From assembly GCA_020161365.1 (NCBI GenBank), contig JAIUNU010000004.1:62001-126000 (forward strand): a stretch of DNA of 64,000 nucleotides, given 5' to 3'. The notes beneath the pieces are model-generated. The model was not told the DNA's origin. It was given only the letters and a program-made list of their open reading frames with translations, and ran no database searches. Within the stretch, counting starts at the first letter, position 1. Every line of letters starts with the position of its first letter. Made by a program: the position numbers and the translations under genes. Source of the DNA: Pseudomonadota bacterium. GTDB taxonomy: Bacteria; Pseudomonadota; Alphaproteobacteria; Caulobacterales; Caulobacteraceae. Of the stretch, positions 39,402 to 47,351 are shown piece by piece.

Positions 39402-39416
39402 TTAGAAAGATCTTAA
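39402..39416 (+). promoter_or_regulatory. CtrA box at right end of Cori (imperfect)
   Basis: TTAG (39402-39405), seven bases, TTAA (39413-39416): one mismatch to the consensus, six bases after the previous box, so cooperative binding is plausible. Confidence 0.7.
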
Positions 39417-39465
39417 GGGACGTCCGGGCTTGAGCCGAAGCTCGCGCCGGGCTTTAACCCGAGCC

Positions 39466-40509
39466 ATGACGTCTCCCACACAGACCCCGAAGTTTCTCTC
39501 CGCGCTGCAAGGCCAAACGCATGCGAACCCTCCGGTGTGGTTCATGCGCCAAGCGGGCCGGTACCTGCCGGAGTATCGCGCTGTGCGTGCGACCGCACCG
39601 GACTTCATCAGCTTCTGCTTTGATCCTGAGAAGGCGGCCGAAGTCACGCTGCAGCCGATGCGTCGATTTCCGTTCGACGCCTCGATCGTGTTCGCGGACA
39701 TCCTGCTGATCCCAGGCGCGCTAGGACAGAAGGTCTGGTTCGAGGCTGGCGAGGGTCCCAAGCTCGGCGACATGCCGTCCGTGGAGTCCATGGCCGAAAA
39801 GGCCGGGGAGGCGGGTAAGGCCCTTTCGCTCGTCGGCGAGACGCTGACCCGTGTTCGTTCGGCGCTTGATCCGGAGAAGGCCCTGATTGGCTTCGCCGGC
39901 GCGCCCTGGACCGTGGCGACCTACATGATCGAGAAGGGTTCAAGCGATCGGAGTGGCGCGCGAACCTTCGCCTACCAGAACCCCGAGACGCTGGACGCCT
40001 TGATCCAGGTTCTGGTCGACGCGACGATCGACTACCTGGCCATGCAGGTCGACGCCGGCGCCCAGGCCGTGAAGCTGTTCGAAAGCTGGGCCGAGGGCCT
40101 GTCGGAACCGCTGTTCGACCGTCTCGTCACCCAGCCGCACATCCGTATCGTTGAAGGCCTGCGGGCGCGCGGCGTGACCGTACCGATCATTGGCTTCCCG
40201 CGCGGCGCCGGAACCTTGGTCGAGGACTACGCCGCCAAGACGCCGGTGCAAGCCGTGGCGTTGGACACCTCGGCCTCAGCCAAGCTCGGTCAGACGATCC
40301 AGAAGACCAAGACCATTCAGGGCGCGCTTGATCCGCTGCTGCTCCGGGCTGGCGGCGACGCGCTGCTCAAGCGCGTCGATGAAATGCTCGAGCAGTGGAA
40401 CCAGGGTCCCTATATCTTCAACCTGGGCCACGGCATCCTGCCCGATACGCCGATCGCCCATGTCGAGGCCGTGCTGGAGCGGGTGACCGGACAGAAGGTG
40501 GCCAAGTGA
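39466..40509 (+). CDS. hemE: Uroporphyrinogen decarboxylase
   Basis: HemE decarboxylates the four acetate side chains of uroporphyrinogen III to give coproporphyrinogen III. The 347 residues show VWFMRQAGRYLPEYR with the essential Arg residues. FPFDASIVFADILLIPGALG supplies the catalytic Asp, and IGFAGAPWTVATYM and IFNLGHGILPDTP complete the signatures. The ATG at 39466 is chosen over an upstream TTG that lies in Cori sequence. The stop overlaps the hemH start. In C. crescentus its strong promoter is embedded in the origin. Confidence 0.97.
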   Translation: MTSPTQTPKFLSALQGQTHANPPVWFMRQAGRYLPEYRAVRATAPDFISFCFDPEKAAEVTLQPMRRFPFDASIVFADILLIPGALGQKVWFEAGEGPKLGDMPSVESMAEKAGEAGKALSLVGETLTRVRSALDPEKALIGFAGAPWTVATYMIEKGSSDRSGARTFAYQNPETLDALIQVLVDATIDYLAMQVDAGAQAVKLFESWAEGLSEPLFDRLVTQPHIRIVEGLRARGVTVPIIGFPRGAGTLVEDYAAKTPVQAVALDTSASAKLGQTIQKTKTIQGALDPLLLRAGGDALLKRVDEMLEQWNQGPYIFNLGHGILPDTPIAHVEAVLERVTGQKVAK

Positions 40510-41549
40510 GTCAGAAGCTCGCCGTCGTTCTTTTCAATCTCGGCGGGCCCGATGGCCCCGACGCCGTTCGGCCGTTTCTGTTCAACCTGTTCCGCGATCC
40601 GGCGATCATTGGCGCTCCGGCGCTGATCCGGTATCCGCTCGCGGCGCTGATTTCGACCACGCGTGAAAAGTCCGCCAAGGCCAACTACGCCATCATGGGC
40701 GGCGGTTCGCCCTTGCTGCCGGAAACGGAAAAGCAGGCCCGCGCCCTGGAATCTGCGCTTGTGACAGCCATGCCGGGCGTCGAGGCCAAGTGCTTCATCG
40801 CGATGCGCTACTGGCATCCGCTGACCGGCGAGACCGCGCGTCAGGTCGCGGCCTTCGAACCGGACCAGGTCGTGCTGCTGCCGCTCTATCCGCAGTTTTC
40901 CACCACCACGACGGGTTCGTCGCTGAAGGCGTGGAAAAAGGCCTACAAGGGTTCGGGCGTTCAGACCACGGTCGGTTGCTATCCGACGGAAGCGGGTTTG
41001 ATCGAGGCCCATGCCCGGATGATCCGGGAAAGCTGGGAGAAGGCAGGTTCACCGACGAACGTGCGCCTGCTGTTCTCGGCCCATGGTCTGCCTGAGAAGG
41101 TTATCCTCGCCGGGGATCCTTACCAGAAACAGGTGGAGGCGACTGCCGCTGCGGTCGCCGCGCATCTGCCGTCAGAGATTGAGTGGACCGTCTGCTACCA
41201 AAGCCGGGTGGGGCCGCTGAAGTGGATCGGGCCGTCGACCGACGATGAGATCCGTCGCGCGGGCGCGGAAGGCAAGGGCGTGATGATCACCCCGATCGCT
41301 TTCGTCTCCGAGCACGTCGAGACCTTGGTCGAGCTCGATCACGAGTATGCCGAGCTGGCCGAGGAAGTCGGCGCGTCGCCTTATCTGCGGGTCGCCGCTT
41401 TGGGCACGGCGCCTGCCTTCATCGACGGGCTGGCGAAGGCGGTTCGCGACGCCGTGGATCGGAAGGCCGGCACGACGACTTCGGCCTGTGGTTGGCGTTG
41501 CGGGCAGGAGTGGTCCAAGTGTCCCTGCCGGGAAGGAGCGCTGGCGTGA
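40506..41549 (+). CDS. hemH: Ferrochelatase with C-terminal [2Fe-2S] cysteine motif
   Basis: HemH inserts ferrous iron into protoporphyrin IX to make heme. It starts at a GTG that overlaps the hemE stop and runs 347 residues. Signatures are VLFNLGGPDGPDAVRPFLFN, LFSAHGLPEKVI with the catalytic His, and TPIAFVSEHVETLVELDHEY. The C-terminus ends in ACGWRCGQEWSKCPC, a Cys-rich tail. The C. crescentus ferrochelatase is one of the few bacterial ones shown to carry a [2Fe-2S] cluster, and this tail fits that. The stop overlaps the hemJ start. Confidence 0.96.
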   Translation: MSQKLAVVLFNLGGPDGPDAVRPFLFNLFRDPAIIGAPALIRYPLAALISTTREKSAKANYAIMGGGSPLLPETEKQARALESALVTAMPGVEAKCFIAMRYWHPLTGETARQVAAFEPDQVVLLPLYPQFSTTTTGSSLKAWKKAYKGSGVQTTVGCYPTEAGLIEAHARMIRESWEKAGSPTNVRLLFSAHGLPEKVILAGDPYQKQVEATAAAVAAHLPSEIEWTVCYQSRVGPLKWIGPSTDDEIRRAGAEGKGVMITPIAFVSEHVETLVELDHEYAELAEEVGASPYLRVAALGTAPAFIDGLAKAVRDAVDRKAGTTTSACGWRCGQEWSKCPCREGALA

Positions 41550-42013
41550 CGGATTTCCTGGTGGCGCACTTCAACCTGGTGCGCGGGCTGCACATCCTGG
41601 CCGTGATCGCCTTCATGGCCGGCATGCTCTATCTGCCCCGCCTGTTCGTCTACCACACCCGGGCTGTCCCCGGGTCGCAGATGGACGAGACCTTCAAGGT
41701 GATGGAGCGCCGGCTTCTGAAGGGCATCATCAATCCGGCCTCGATCGCCACGGCGGTGTTTGGCCTGGGCCTGATCCTCGCCGATGCGCAGATCCGGGGC
41801 TGGGATTTCTTGTTGCAGCCTTGGATGGTCGCCAAGCTGGCTGCGCTGGTCGGGCTATACGGCTTTCACGGTTTTCTCTCGGCGTCGCGCAAGAGGTTCG
41901 AGCGGGGCGAGAACGTCCGCTCGGAAAAGTTCTGGCGGATGGTTAATGAAATCCCGTTCGTTTTGGCGATCATCATCGTCATCTCGGTCACGACGAAGTA
42001 CTTGAATCACTGA
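41546..42013 (+). CDS. hemJ: Protoporphyrinogen oxidase HemJ
   Basis: HemJ oxidises protoporphyrinogen IX to protoporphyrin IX, the step before HemH. The 155-residue protein has four predicted membrane helices. The first carries LHILAVIAFMAGMLYLPRLFVYH, with conserved His residues and the YLPRLFVYH signature (key residues given). Further helices are ASIATAVFGLGLILA, VAKLAALVGLYGFHGFL and VLAIIIVISVTT. The GTG start overlaps the hemH stop and has AAGGAG upstream. The order hemE-hemH-hemJ completes the heme pathway end in one operon. Confidence 0.92.
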   Translation: MTDFLVAHFNLVRGLHILAVIAFMAGMLYLPRLFVYHTRAVPGSQMDETFKVMERRLLKGIINPASIATAVFGLGLILADAQIRGWDFLLQPWMVAKLAALVGLYGFHGFLSASRKRFERGENVRSEKFWRMVNEIPFVLAIIIVISVTTKYLNH

Positions 42014-42270
42014 GCTGTGGCGGCGGCGCTTGACCCGCCGCCGTCCGCGTGGTTTGCATCCACGGTCGGCTCGGCGCTCGCCGGGCCACGTCTCTCCACG
42101 GATTGGTGCCCGTCCTGGCGCGCCCCGCGAGCGATCCCGCCGCAAGTCCGTTCCCCGAACGACCCGCGTCATCGTCAACAGACGCGCATGTCCGCTCCGC
42201 CGGATGTGACCATCGCCATTCTACTGGCCGGACTCCGCCTAGGGGACCGCGCCCTTTCTTGAGTCTAATC
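42014..42270 (+). other. rho leader region
   Basis: About 255 non-coding bases between hemJ and rho. I see no strong hairpin or repeat. In many bacteria rho is autoregulated by Rho-dependent attenuation in such a leader. That is inference here. Confidence 0.3.
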
Positions 42271-43713
42271 ATGACCGAAGACACCGAAAACCAGATCCCG
42301 GCCGCCGAAGAGGCGACCCCCGAGGACATCGTCGCCGACACGGCTGACGTTGCGGCCGAAGCGGCCGTGGACGCTTCCGAAGCGGGCGCAGAAGGCGAGG
42401 GCGAAGATGAAGGCTCCAGCATTGCTGACGCCGTCGCCGCCCTTGGCCTAAAGTCCATGTCGCTGCAGGAGCTGAAGGAAAAATCCCCAGCCGACCTGCT
42501 GGCGTTCGCCGAGACCTTCGAGGTCGAGAACGCCAACTCGATGCGCAAGCAGGACATGATGTTCGCGATCCTGAAGACCCTCGCCGAGGAAGGCGTGGAG
42601 ATCTCGGGCTCGGGCACCATGGAAGTGCTGCAGGACGGCTTTGGCTTCCTGCGCTCGCCGGAAGCCAACTATCTTCCGGGTCCGGACGACATCTATGTGT
42701 CGCCGTCACAGATCCGGAAGTATGGCCTGCGCACCGGCGACAGCGTTGAGGGCGCGATCCGTTCACCGCGTGAGGGCGAGCGCTACTTCGCCCTGACCAG
42801 CGTCACCAAGATCAATTTCGAGAGCCCGGACAACGTCCGGCACAAGGTCCACTTCGACAACCTGACGCCGCTCTATCCCGAAGAGCGTCTGAACATGGAA
42901 CTTCCCGATCCGACCGTGAAGGATCGTTCGGGCCGGGTCATCGATATCGTCGCGCCGCTGGGCAAGGGCCAGCGCTGCCTGATCGTCGCCCCGCCGCGCG
43001 TGGGTAAGACAGTGATGCTGCAGAACATCGCCAAGTCGATCGAGACCAACCACCCCGAGTGCTACCTCATCGTCCTCCTGATCGACGAGCGCCCGGAAGA
43101 AGTCACCGACATGCAGCGCACCGTGAAGGGCGAGGTGATCGCCTCGACCTTCGACGAACCGGCGACCCGCCACGTCCAGGTGGCCGAGATGGTCATCGAG
43201 AAGGCCAAGCGTCTGGTCGAGCACAAGCGCGACGTCGTCATCCTGCTGGACTCGGTCACCCGTCTGGGCCGCGCCTACAACACCACTGTCCCGTCGTCGG
43301 GCAAGGTGCTGACCGGCGGTGTCGACGCCAACGCCCTGCAGCGCCCGAAGCGCTTCTTCGGCGCGGCGCGCAATGTCGAGGAGGGCGGTTCGCTGTCGAT
43401 CATCGCCACGGCCCTGATCGACACCGGCAGCCGGATGGACGAAGTCATCTTCGAAGAGTTCAAGGGCACCGGGAACTCGGAAATCGTCCTCGACCGCAAG
43501 GTGGCCGACAAGCGCATCTTCCCGGCCATCGACGTGCTCAAGTCGGGCACCCGCAAGGAAGAGCTCATCACGCCGCGTGACCAGCTGCAGAAGACCTACG
43601 TCCTGCGCCGGATCCTCAACCCGATGGGCGCCTCGGACGCGATCGAGTTCCTGCTCGACAAGCTGCGTCAGTCGAAGACGAACGGCGACTTCTTCCAGTC
43701 GATGAACACCTGA
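42271..43713 (+). CDS. rho: Transcription termination factor Rho, with acidic N-terminal extension
   Basis: Rho is a hexameric RNA helicase that ends transcripts. The 480 residues contain the RNA-binding SSB-like domain ([20 protein letters not shown], then [19 protein letters not shown]) and the ATPase core: Walker [14 protein letters not shown], Walker [18 protein letters not shown]-loop and R-loop regions ([12 protein letters not shown]). It carries about 55 extra N-terminal residues rich in Glu, Asp and Ala before the usual start ([17 protein letters not shown]). The ATG at 42271 fits; the longer frame upstream does not look coding. A strong terminator follows. Confidence 0.97.
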   Translation: MTEDTENQIPAAEEATPEDIVADTADVAAEAAVDASEAGAEGEGEDEGSSIADAVAALGLKSMSLQELKEKSPADLLAFAETFEVENANSMRKQDMMFAILKTLAEEGVEISGSGTMEVLQDGFGFLRSPEANYLPGPDDIYVSPSQIRKYGLRTGDSVEGAIRSPREGERYFALTSVTKINFESPDNVRHKVHFDNLTPLYPEERLNMELPDPTVKDRSGRVIDIVAPLGKGQRCLIVAPPRVGKTVMLQNIAKSIETNHPECYLIVLLIDERPEEVTDMQRTVKGEVIASTFDEPATRHVQVAEMVIEKAKRLVEHKRDVVILLDSVTRLGRAYNTTVPSSGKVLTGGVDANALQRPKRFFGAARNVEEGGSLSIIATALIDTGSRMDEVIFEEFKGTGNSEIVLDRKVADKRIFPAIDVLKSGTRKEELITPRDQLQKTYVLRRILNPMGASDAIEFLLDKLRQSKTNGDFFQSMNT

Positions 43714-43740
43714 GTCCAAGCAGACTCGCTCAGTTATGGA

Positions 43741-43773
43741 AAAGGCGCCGGTGCTACCCGGCGCCTTTTTTTG
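43741..43773 (+). terminator. Rho-independent terminator after rho
   Basis: AAAAGGCGCCGG (43741-43752) pairs with CCGGCGCCTTTT (43759-43770), six-base loop, seven T residues. It is also usable on the opposite strand for qor. Confidence 0.92.
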
Positions 43774-43791
43774 GGTCTTACCGGTAAGGCC

Positions 43792-44757
43792 CTACGGAAT
43801 GAGCAGTGTGGCGCCCACGGTCCTACGACTCTCCAGGGCCTCGTGCGCTGCGCGGGCCTCGGCGAGGGGGAAGGTCTGGCCGATGTCGATCTTGACCTCG
43901 CCCGAAGCGATCACGCTGAACAGCGCCTCGGCGCTTTCATCCAGCTCCTCGGTCGTGACGATATAGTCGAACAGCTTTGGCCGGGTGACGAAGGCGGACT
44001 TGGGGGCCAAGGCGAGAGGCGCGAAGGCGGGCGCTGGACCCGAGGCGTTGCCGTAGGTCACCAACATGCCGCGCCGAGCGAGGCTGGCGAGGCTGGCCTC
44101 CCAGGTGTCCTTGCCGACGCCGTCATAGACGACTGCGACGCCCTGACCGCCGGTGAGTTCGGCGACCCGAGCCGCGACATCTTCGTGGCTGTAGTCGATC
44201 ACGTGATCCGCGCCGAGATCGTGGGCGACCGAGGCCTTCGCCGTGGACCCTACTGTGGCCACCACCGTCGCGCCGAGCGCCTTGCACCATTGGACAAGGA
44301 TCTGGCCGACGCCCCCGGCAGCAGCATGGACCAGGACCCAGTCACCTTGTTTCACGTGGAAACATCGGCGGATGAGGAACTCGGCGGTCATCCCCTTCAG
44401 TAAGGCGGCGGCCGCCACATCCAGGCCGATGTTGTCCGGCACCTTGACGGCGCGATCAGCGGGAACGATCGCCGCTTCGGCATAGGCGCCCATGGTCCCG
44501 TTATAGGCCACCCGATCGCCGATCTTGAACCGTGTGACGCTTCCACCGACGGCCTCGACAACGCCGGCCGCCTCGAGCCCGATCACCAGCGGTGTCTTCA
44601 CGGGGTAAAGGCCTGAGCGGTGATAGGTATCGATATAGTTCAGACCCACGGCTTGATGGCGCACGAGCATCTGACCCGGGCCGGGCGAGGGTAGGGGAAG
44701 ATCGACGACCTCCAGCACCTCGGGTCCGCCGGTCCTAACGGCCTGGACCGCCAGCAT
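43792..44757 (-). CDS. qor: NADPH:quinone oxidoreductase (zeta-crystallin type)
   Basis: A zinc-free medium-chain dehydrogenase that reduces quinones with NADPH. The 321 residues show NYIDTYHRSGLYPVKTPLVI, GLEAAGVVEAVGGSVTRFK and the nucleotide-binding region VLVHAAAGGVGQILVQWCKA. VAVVYDGVGKDTWEASLASL is a further family segment. A parS-like site is built into codons near residues 131-137, reading CFHVKQGDW. The ATG overlaps the dienelactone hydrolase stop by one base, so the pair is coupled. Confidence 0.93.
   Translation of the reverse strand: MLAVQAVRTGGPEVLEVVDLPLPSPGPGQMLVRHQAVGLNYIDTYHRSGLYPVKTPLVIGLEAAGVVEAVGGSVTRFKIGDRVAYNGTMGAYAEAAIVPADRAVKVPDNIGLDVAAAALLKGMTAEFLIRRCFHVKQGDWVLVHAAAGGVGQILVQWCKALGATVVATVGSTAKASVAHDLGADHVIDYSHEDVAARVAELTGGQGVAVVYDGVGKDTWEASLASLARRGMLVTYGNASGPAPAFAPLALAPKSAFVTRPKLFDYIVTTEELDESAEALFSVIASGEVKIDIGQTFPLAEARAAHEALESRRTVGATLLIP
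44348..44364 (-). promoter_or_regulatory. parS-like ParB site inside qor
   Basis: TGTTTCACGTGGAAACA, a near match to the 16-bp parS TGTTTCACGTGAAACA with one extra base in the right half. Confidence 0.55.
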
Positions 44758-45452
44758 CAGGCCAGCGCCTTCTGGAAAAAGGTCAGGCTGCGGCCGTTGG
44801 CTTTGGCCGCGTCGGTCGCGTCATAGTGCGCGCCGCCCTCACGCGCGAAGGCATGGTCGCGGCCTTCATAGGTGTGGATCTCGATCTGCGGGTGATCCTT
44901 CAGCGCATTCAGGATGACCTGCTGCGCCTCGGGCGGGACGAATTGGTCCTTCTCGGCGATGTGCATCAGAAGGGGGTGGTTGAGCTTCTCGGCTTCACCC
45001 ACGCGCTGTTCGATCCCAACGCCGTAGTATGAGACCGCGGCGTCGATGTCGGTTCGGGTGGCGGTCAGGAACGCCAGAAGCCCGCCAAGGCAGTAGCCGA
45101 CTGCGCCAACCTTGCCATTGACGCCATCAAGTTTGCGGGCCGCAGCGATGGTCTCGGCGATGTCCGAGACACCGGCGTCCACGTCGAACGCATTGAAGAG
45201 CTCGAACGCCCGCTTCCATTCGGCCTCGCTCTGATCGGTGATGTCGATCCCGGGCTCGATCCGCCAGAACAGGTCAGGGCAGATGGCTACGAAACCCTGC
45301 GCCGCCAGGCCGTCGCAGATGTCGCGCATGACCTTGTTCACGCCGAAGATCTCCTGGATCACAACGATGGCCGGTGCGGTCGCCGCCTTGGGGCGCGCCA
45401 CATAGGCCGAGAAGGCGCCATCGGGGGTATTGATCGTGAGGGTCTCGCTCAT
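44757..45452 (-). CDS. Dienelactone hydrolase family protein
   Basis: Alpha/beta-hydrolase of the carboxymethylenebutenolidase family. The Cys-His-Asp triad is visible: nucleophile in GAVGYCLGGLLAF, Asp in HIAEKDQFVPPEA and His in YEGRDHAFAREGG. EIFGVNKVMRDICDGLAAQG and an N-terminal domain typical of the family precede it. The length of 231 residues is standard. The substrate may not be a dienelactone, as no aromatic degradation genes are near. It is the upstream partner of qor. Confidence 0.9.
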   Translation of the reverse strand: MSETLTINTPDGAFSAYVARPKAATAPAIVVIQEIFGVNKVMRDICDGLAAQGFVAICPDLFWRIEPGIDITDQSEAEWKRAFELFNAFDVDAGVSDIAETIAAARKLDGVNGKVGAVGYCLGGLLAFLTATRTDIDAAVSYYGVGIEQRVGEAEKLNHPLLMHIAEKDQFVPPEAQQVILNALKDHPQIEIHTYEGRDHAFAREGGAHYDATDAAKANGRSLTFFQKALA

Positions 45453-45578
45453 CGGGGCTCTCCGTCGCTTTCAGGTCTAAGTCTACAGGACCAATGTGAC
45501 TTTCGACCGAAGCGCTCTACCCTGACCCGCTGGGCTTGCCCCGTAACAAAATCGTGCCCTGACCGAAGGGAACCCGTG

Positions 45579-45836
45579 ATGAAGATGACCATCGAGATTG
45601 ATTGCACGCCGATCGAGGCTCGCGCCTTCCTCGGCCTGCCGGATGTCAGCGGCCTCAACGAGCATCTTGTCAAAGAGATGCAGAACCGCATGGACGCCAA
45701 CATGGCGATGTTGGCGCCCGAGGAACTCATGAAGAACTGGATGGCCTTTGGCGCCGGGGCCCAAGAGTCCTTCCGCAAGTTGATGACCGCTGCGGCCGGC
45801 GCAGCCGTCGGTGGCGGTGCGCAAAAGCGCGACTAG
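45579..45836 (+). CDS. DUF6489-like small protein
   Basis: An 85-residue cytoplasmic protein ([20 protein letters not shown]) with the segments [18 protein letters not shown] and [14 protein letters not shown]. These give an N-terminal strand and two helices, a pattern I associate with DUF6489 in Caulobacterales. It has no known function. Start choice: the ATG at 45579 with GAAGGGA upstream; a GTG directly before is possible. It ends four bases before mnmE, so the two are likely co-transcribed. The Met-rich, Ala-rich C-terminus ([17 protein letters not shown]) looks flexible. Confidence 0.75.
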   Translation: MKMTIEIDCTPIEARAFLGLPDVSGLNEHLVKEMQNRMDANMAMLAPEELMKNWMAFGAGAQESFRKLMTAAAGAAVGGGAQKRD

Positions 45837-45840
45837 GGAC

Positions 45841-47181
45841 ATGACGGACACCATCTTCGCGCTGGCCACCGCCGCGGGTCGTGCGGCGGTCGCGGTTGTG
45901 CGCGTTTCGGGGCCTAGGTCTACCGAGATCACTTCAGCCCTCTGCGGGCGTTTGCCGCCGCCGCGCGTAGCGGCGGTGAGACTGCTGAGGCATGGGGGCG
46001 TTGTGTTGGACGAGGCGCTGGTGCTGCGGTTTGAAAGGCCGGCCAGCTACACCGGTGAGGACAGCGTCGAGTTTCACGTGCATGGCGGTCGGGCTGTGGT
46101 GGAGGCCTTGCTCGCTACGCTATCGGCTCTAGGCGCGCGCTTGGCGGAGCCCGGGGAGTTCACACGACGAGCGTTCGAGAATGGAAGGCTCGACCTGGCG
46201 CAAGCCGAGGGCGTGGCGGATCTGATCGATGCAGAGACGGAGGCCCAGCGTCGCCAGGCGCTGGGGCAGGTGGGTGGAGCACTTAGCCGGCGCTACGAAC
46301 GTTGGCGCGACTCGCTCGTCCAGGCCCTGGCGATGCTGGAGGCTGCGGTCGACTTCCCAGACGAGGATCTTCCGGAGGAAGTCGCTGAACGCGCCCGGCC
46401 AGGTCTACGGGAGCTGAGCACGGAGCTGGACGCGGCGCTTTCGGACGTTTCCCGTGGTCGGCGCGTCCGAGACGGGTTCCGGATTGCGCTTGTCGGCGCG
46501 CCCAACGCCGGCAAGAGCACACTACTGAACGGCCTTGCCGAGCGTGACGCTGCCATTGTAACCGACGTCGCCGGCACCACGCGGGACGTGATTGAGGTTC
46601 CTCTCGTTCTCGGCGGTTACAAGGTGCTGCTCGCTGACACGGCGGGACTTCGCGATACTTCCGATGCGATCGAGGCGGAGGGCGTTCGACGCGCCAAGGC
46701 GTGGGCGGAGGATGCGGATCTGCGTCTGTGGATCGTCGATGGTTTTCACGTGAAACAGGGTGAGGACCGCCCGGAGGCTGTTCGGACCGGGGATTGGGTG
46801 ATCCTCAACAAGGCCGACATCGCGGATCCAGTGAACTTGGCGGCCGCAGCCGATCACTGGACTGGGAAGGGTCTGACGGTCCTGCGCCTGGCCGGCAAGT
46901 CCGAGGACGGCGCCGCCACCCTTCGAAACGCGCTCGCGTCTCACGTGGCCGAGGCTCTGTCGGGCGCCGAGTTTCCCGCAGCGACGCGTCTGCGGCACGC
47001 CGAACGACTGGCGGAGGCTAAGGGTTATCTTGAGCGCGCCTTGTCCGACGTCGGTCTTGAGGTCGAGCTAGCCGCCGAGGATGTGCGGCTCGCAGCGCGC
47101 GCTCTTGAGAAGATCTCTGGTCGCATTGATCCTGAGGATGTGCTGGGTCGCGTGTTTTCGACCTTCTGTATCGGTAAGTGA
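45841..47181 (+). CDS. mnmE: tRNA uridine-5-carboxymethylaminomethyl modification GTPase MnmE
   Basis: With MnmG, MnmE modifies the wobble uridine of tRNAs. The 446 residues comprise the folate-binding N-terminal domain ([39 protein letters not shown]), a helical domain, and a G domain with P-loop [19 protein letters not shown] and NKAD. The invariant C-terminal Cys is in FCIGK. The ATG at 45841 follows DUF6489. Codons near residue 303 read [10 protein letters not shown] because a parS-like site is embedded there. Confidence 0.96.
   Translation: MTDTIFALATAAGRAAVAVVRVSGPRSTEITSALCGRLPPPRVAAVRLLRHGGVVLDEALVLRFERPASYTGEDSVEFHVHGGRAVVEALLATLSALGARLAEPGEFTRRAFENGRLDLAQAEGVADLIDAETEAQRRQALGQVGGALSRRYERWRDSLVQALAMLEAAVDFPDEDLPEEVAERARPGLRELSTELDAALSDVSRGRRVRDGFRIALVGAPNAGKSTLLNGLAERDAAIVTDVAGTTRDVIEVPLVLGGYKVLLADTAGLRDTSDAIEAEGVRRAKAWAEDADLRLWIVDGFHVKQGEDRPEAVRTGDWVILNKADIADPVNLAAAADHWTGKGLTVLRLAGKSEDGAATLRNALASHVAEALSGAEFPAATRLRHAERLAEAKGYLERALSDVGLEVELAAEDVRLAARALEKISGRIDPEDVLGRVFSTFCIGK
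46742..46757 (+). promoter_or_regulatory. parS site inside mnmE
   Basis: GTTTTCACGTGAAACA matches parS TGTTTCACGTGAAACA except at the first two bases. Confidence 0.7.
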
Positions 47182-47197
47182 TGTTTCACGTGGAACA
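47182..47197 (+). promoter_or_regulatory. parS site directly after mnmE
   Basis: TGTTTCACGTGGAACA; its reverse complement TGTTCCACGTGAAACA is an established parS variant. It begins at the base after the mnmE stop codon. Confidence 0.85.
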
Positions 47198-47239
47198 TCC
47201 CCCATATTGTCCACAGCGCGCTCACAGCTGTGGCGGGGG

Positions 47240-47255
47240 TGTTTCACGTGAAACG
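47240..47255 (+). promoter_or_regulatory. parS site upstream of mnmG
   Basis: TGTTTCACGTGAAACG matches the parS consensus at 15 of 16 positions, 43 bases after the previous site. Confidence 0.85.
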
Positions 47256-47351
47256 CCGATGAGTCACATCGACCCGCTCCCCTGATTGGCGTATAGATCG
47301 AGTCCAGCGCCCCCGCTCGAACCCGGGGGCGTTCGCATTGAGGCGAGCGTC

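Larger units (their letters stand above)
39019..39465. other. Chromosomal replication origin (Cori)
   Basis: About 450 non-coding bases between ppsR and hemE, the position of the C. crescentus origin. They contain four of the five CtrA boxes (the fifth overlaps ppsR) and five TCCCCA W-box-type DnaA sites (39031-39036 minus, 39114-39119 plus, 39250-39255 plus, 39281-39286 minus, 39341-39346 plus). GANTC methylation sites are at 39146-39150 and 39317-39321, with another at 38979. An AT-rich stretch runs from about 39375 to 39418. Phosphorylated CtrA is known to silence this origin in swarmer cells while DnaA fires it. The hemE promoter lies within its right end. Confidence 0.92.

Noticed and set aside
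46070..46085. AGTTTCACGTGCATGG in mnmE as parS
   Set aside because: Only the left half matches; the right half (CATGG) does not pair. It is likely chance from the FHVHGG codons.
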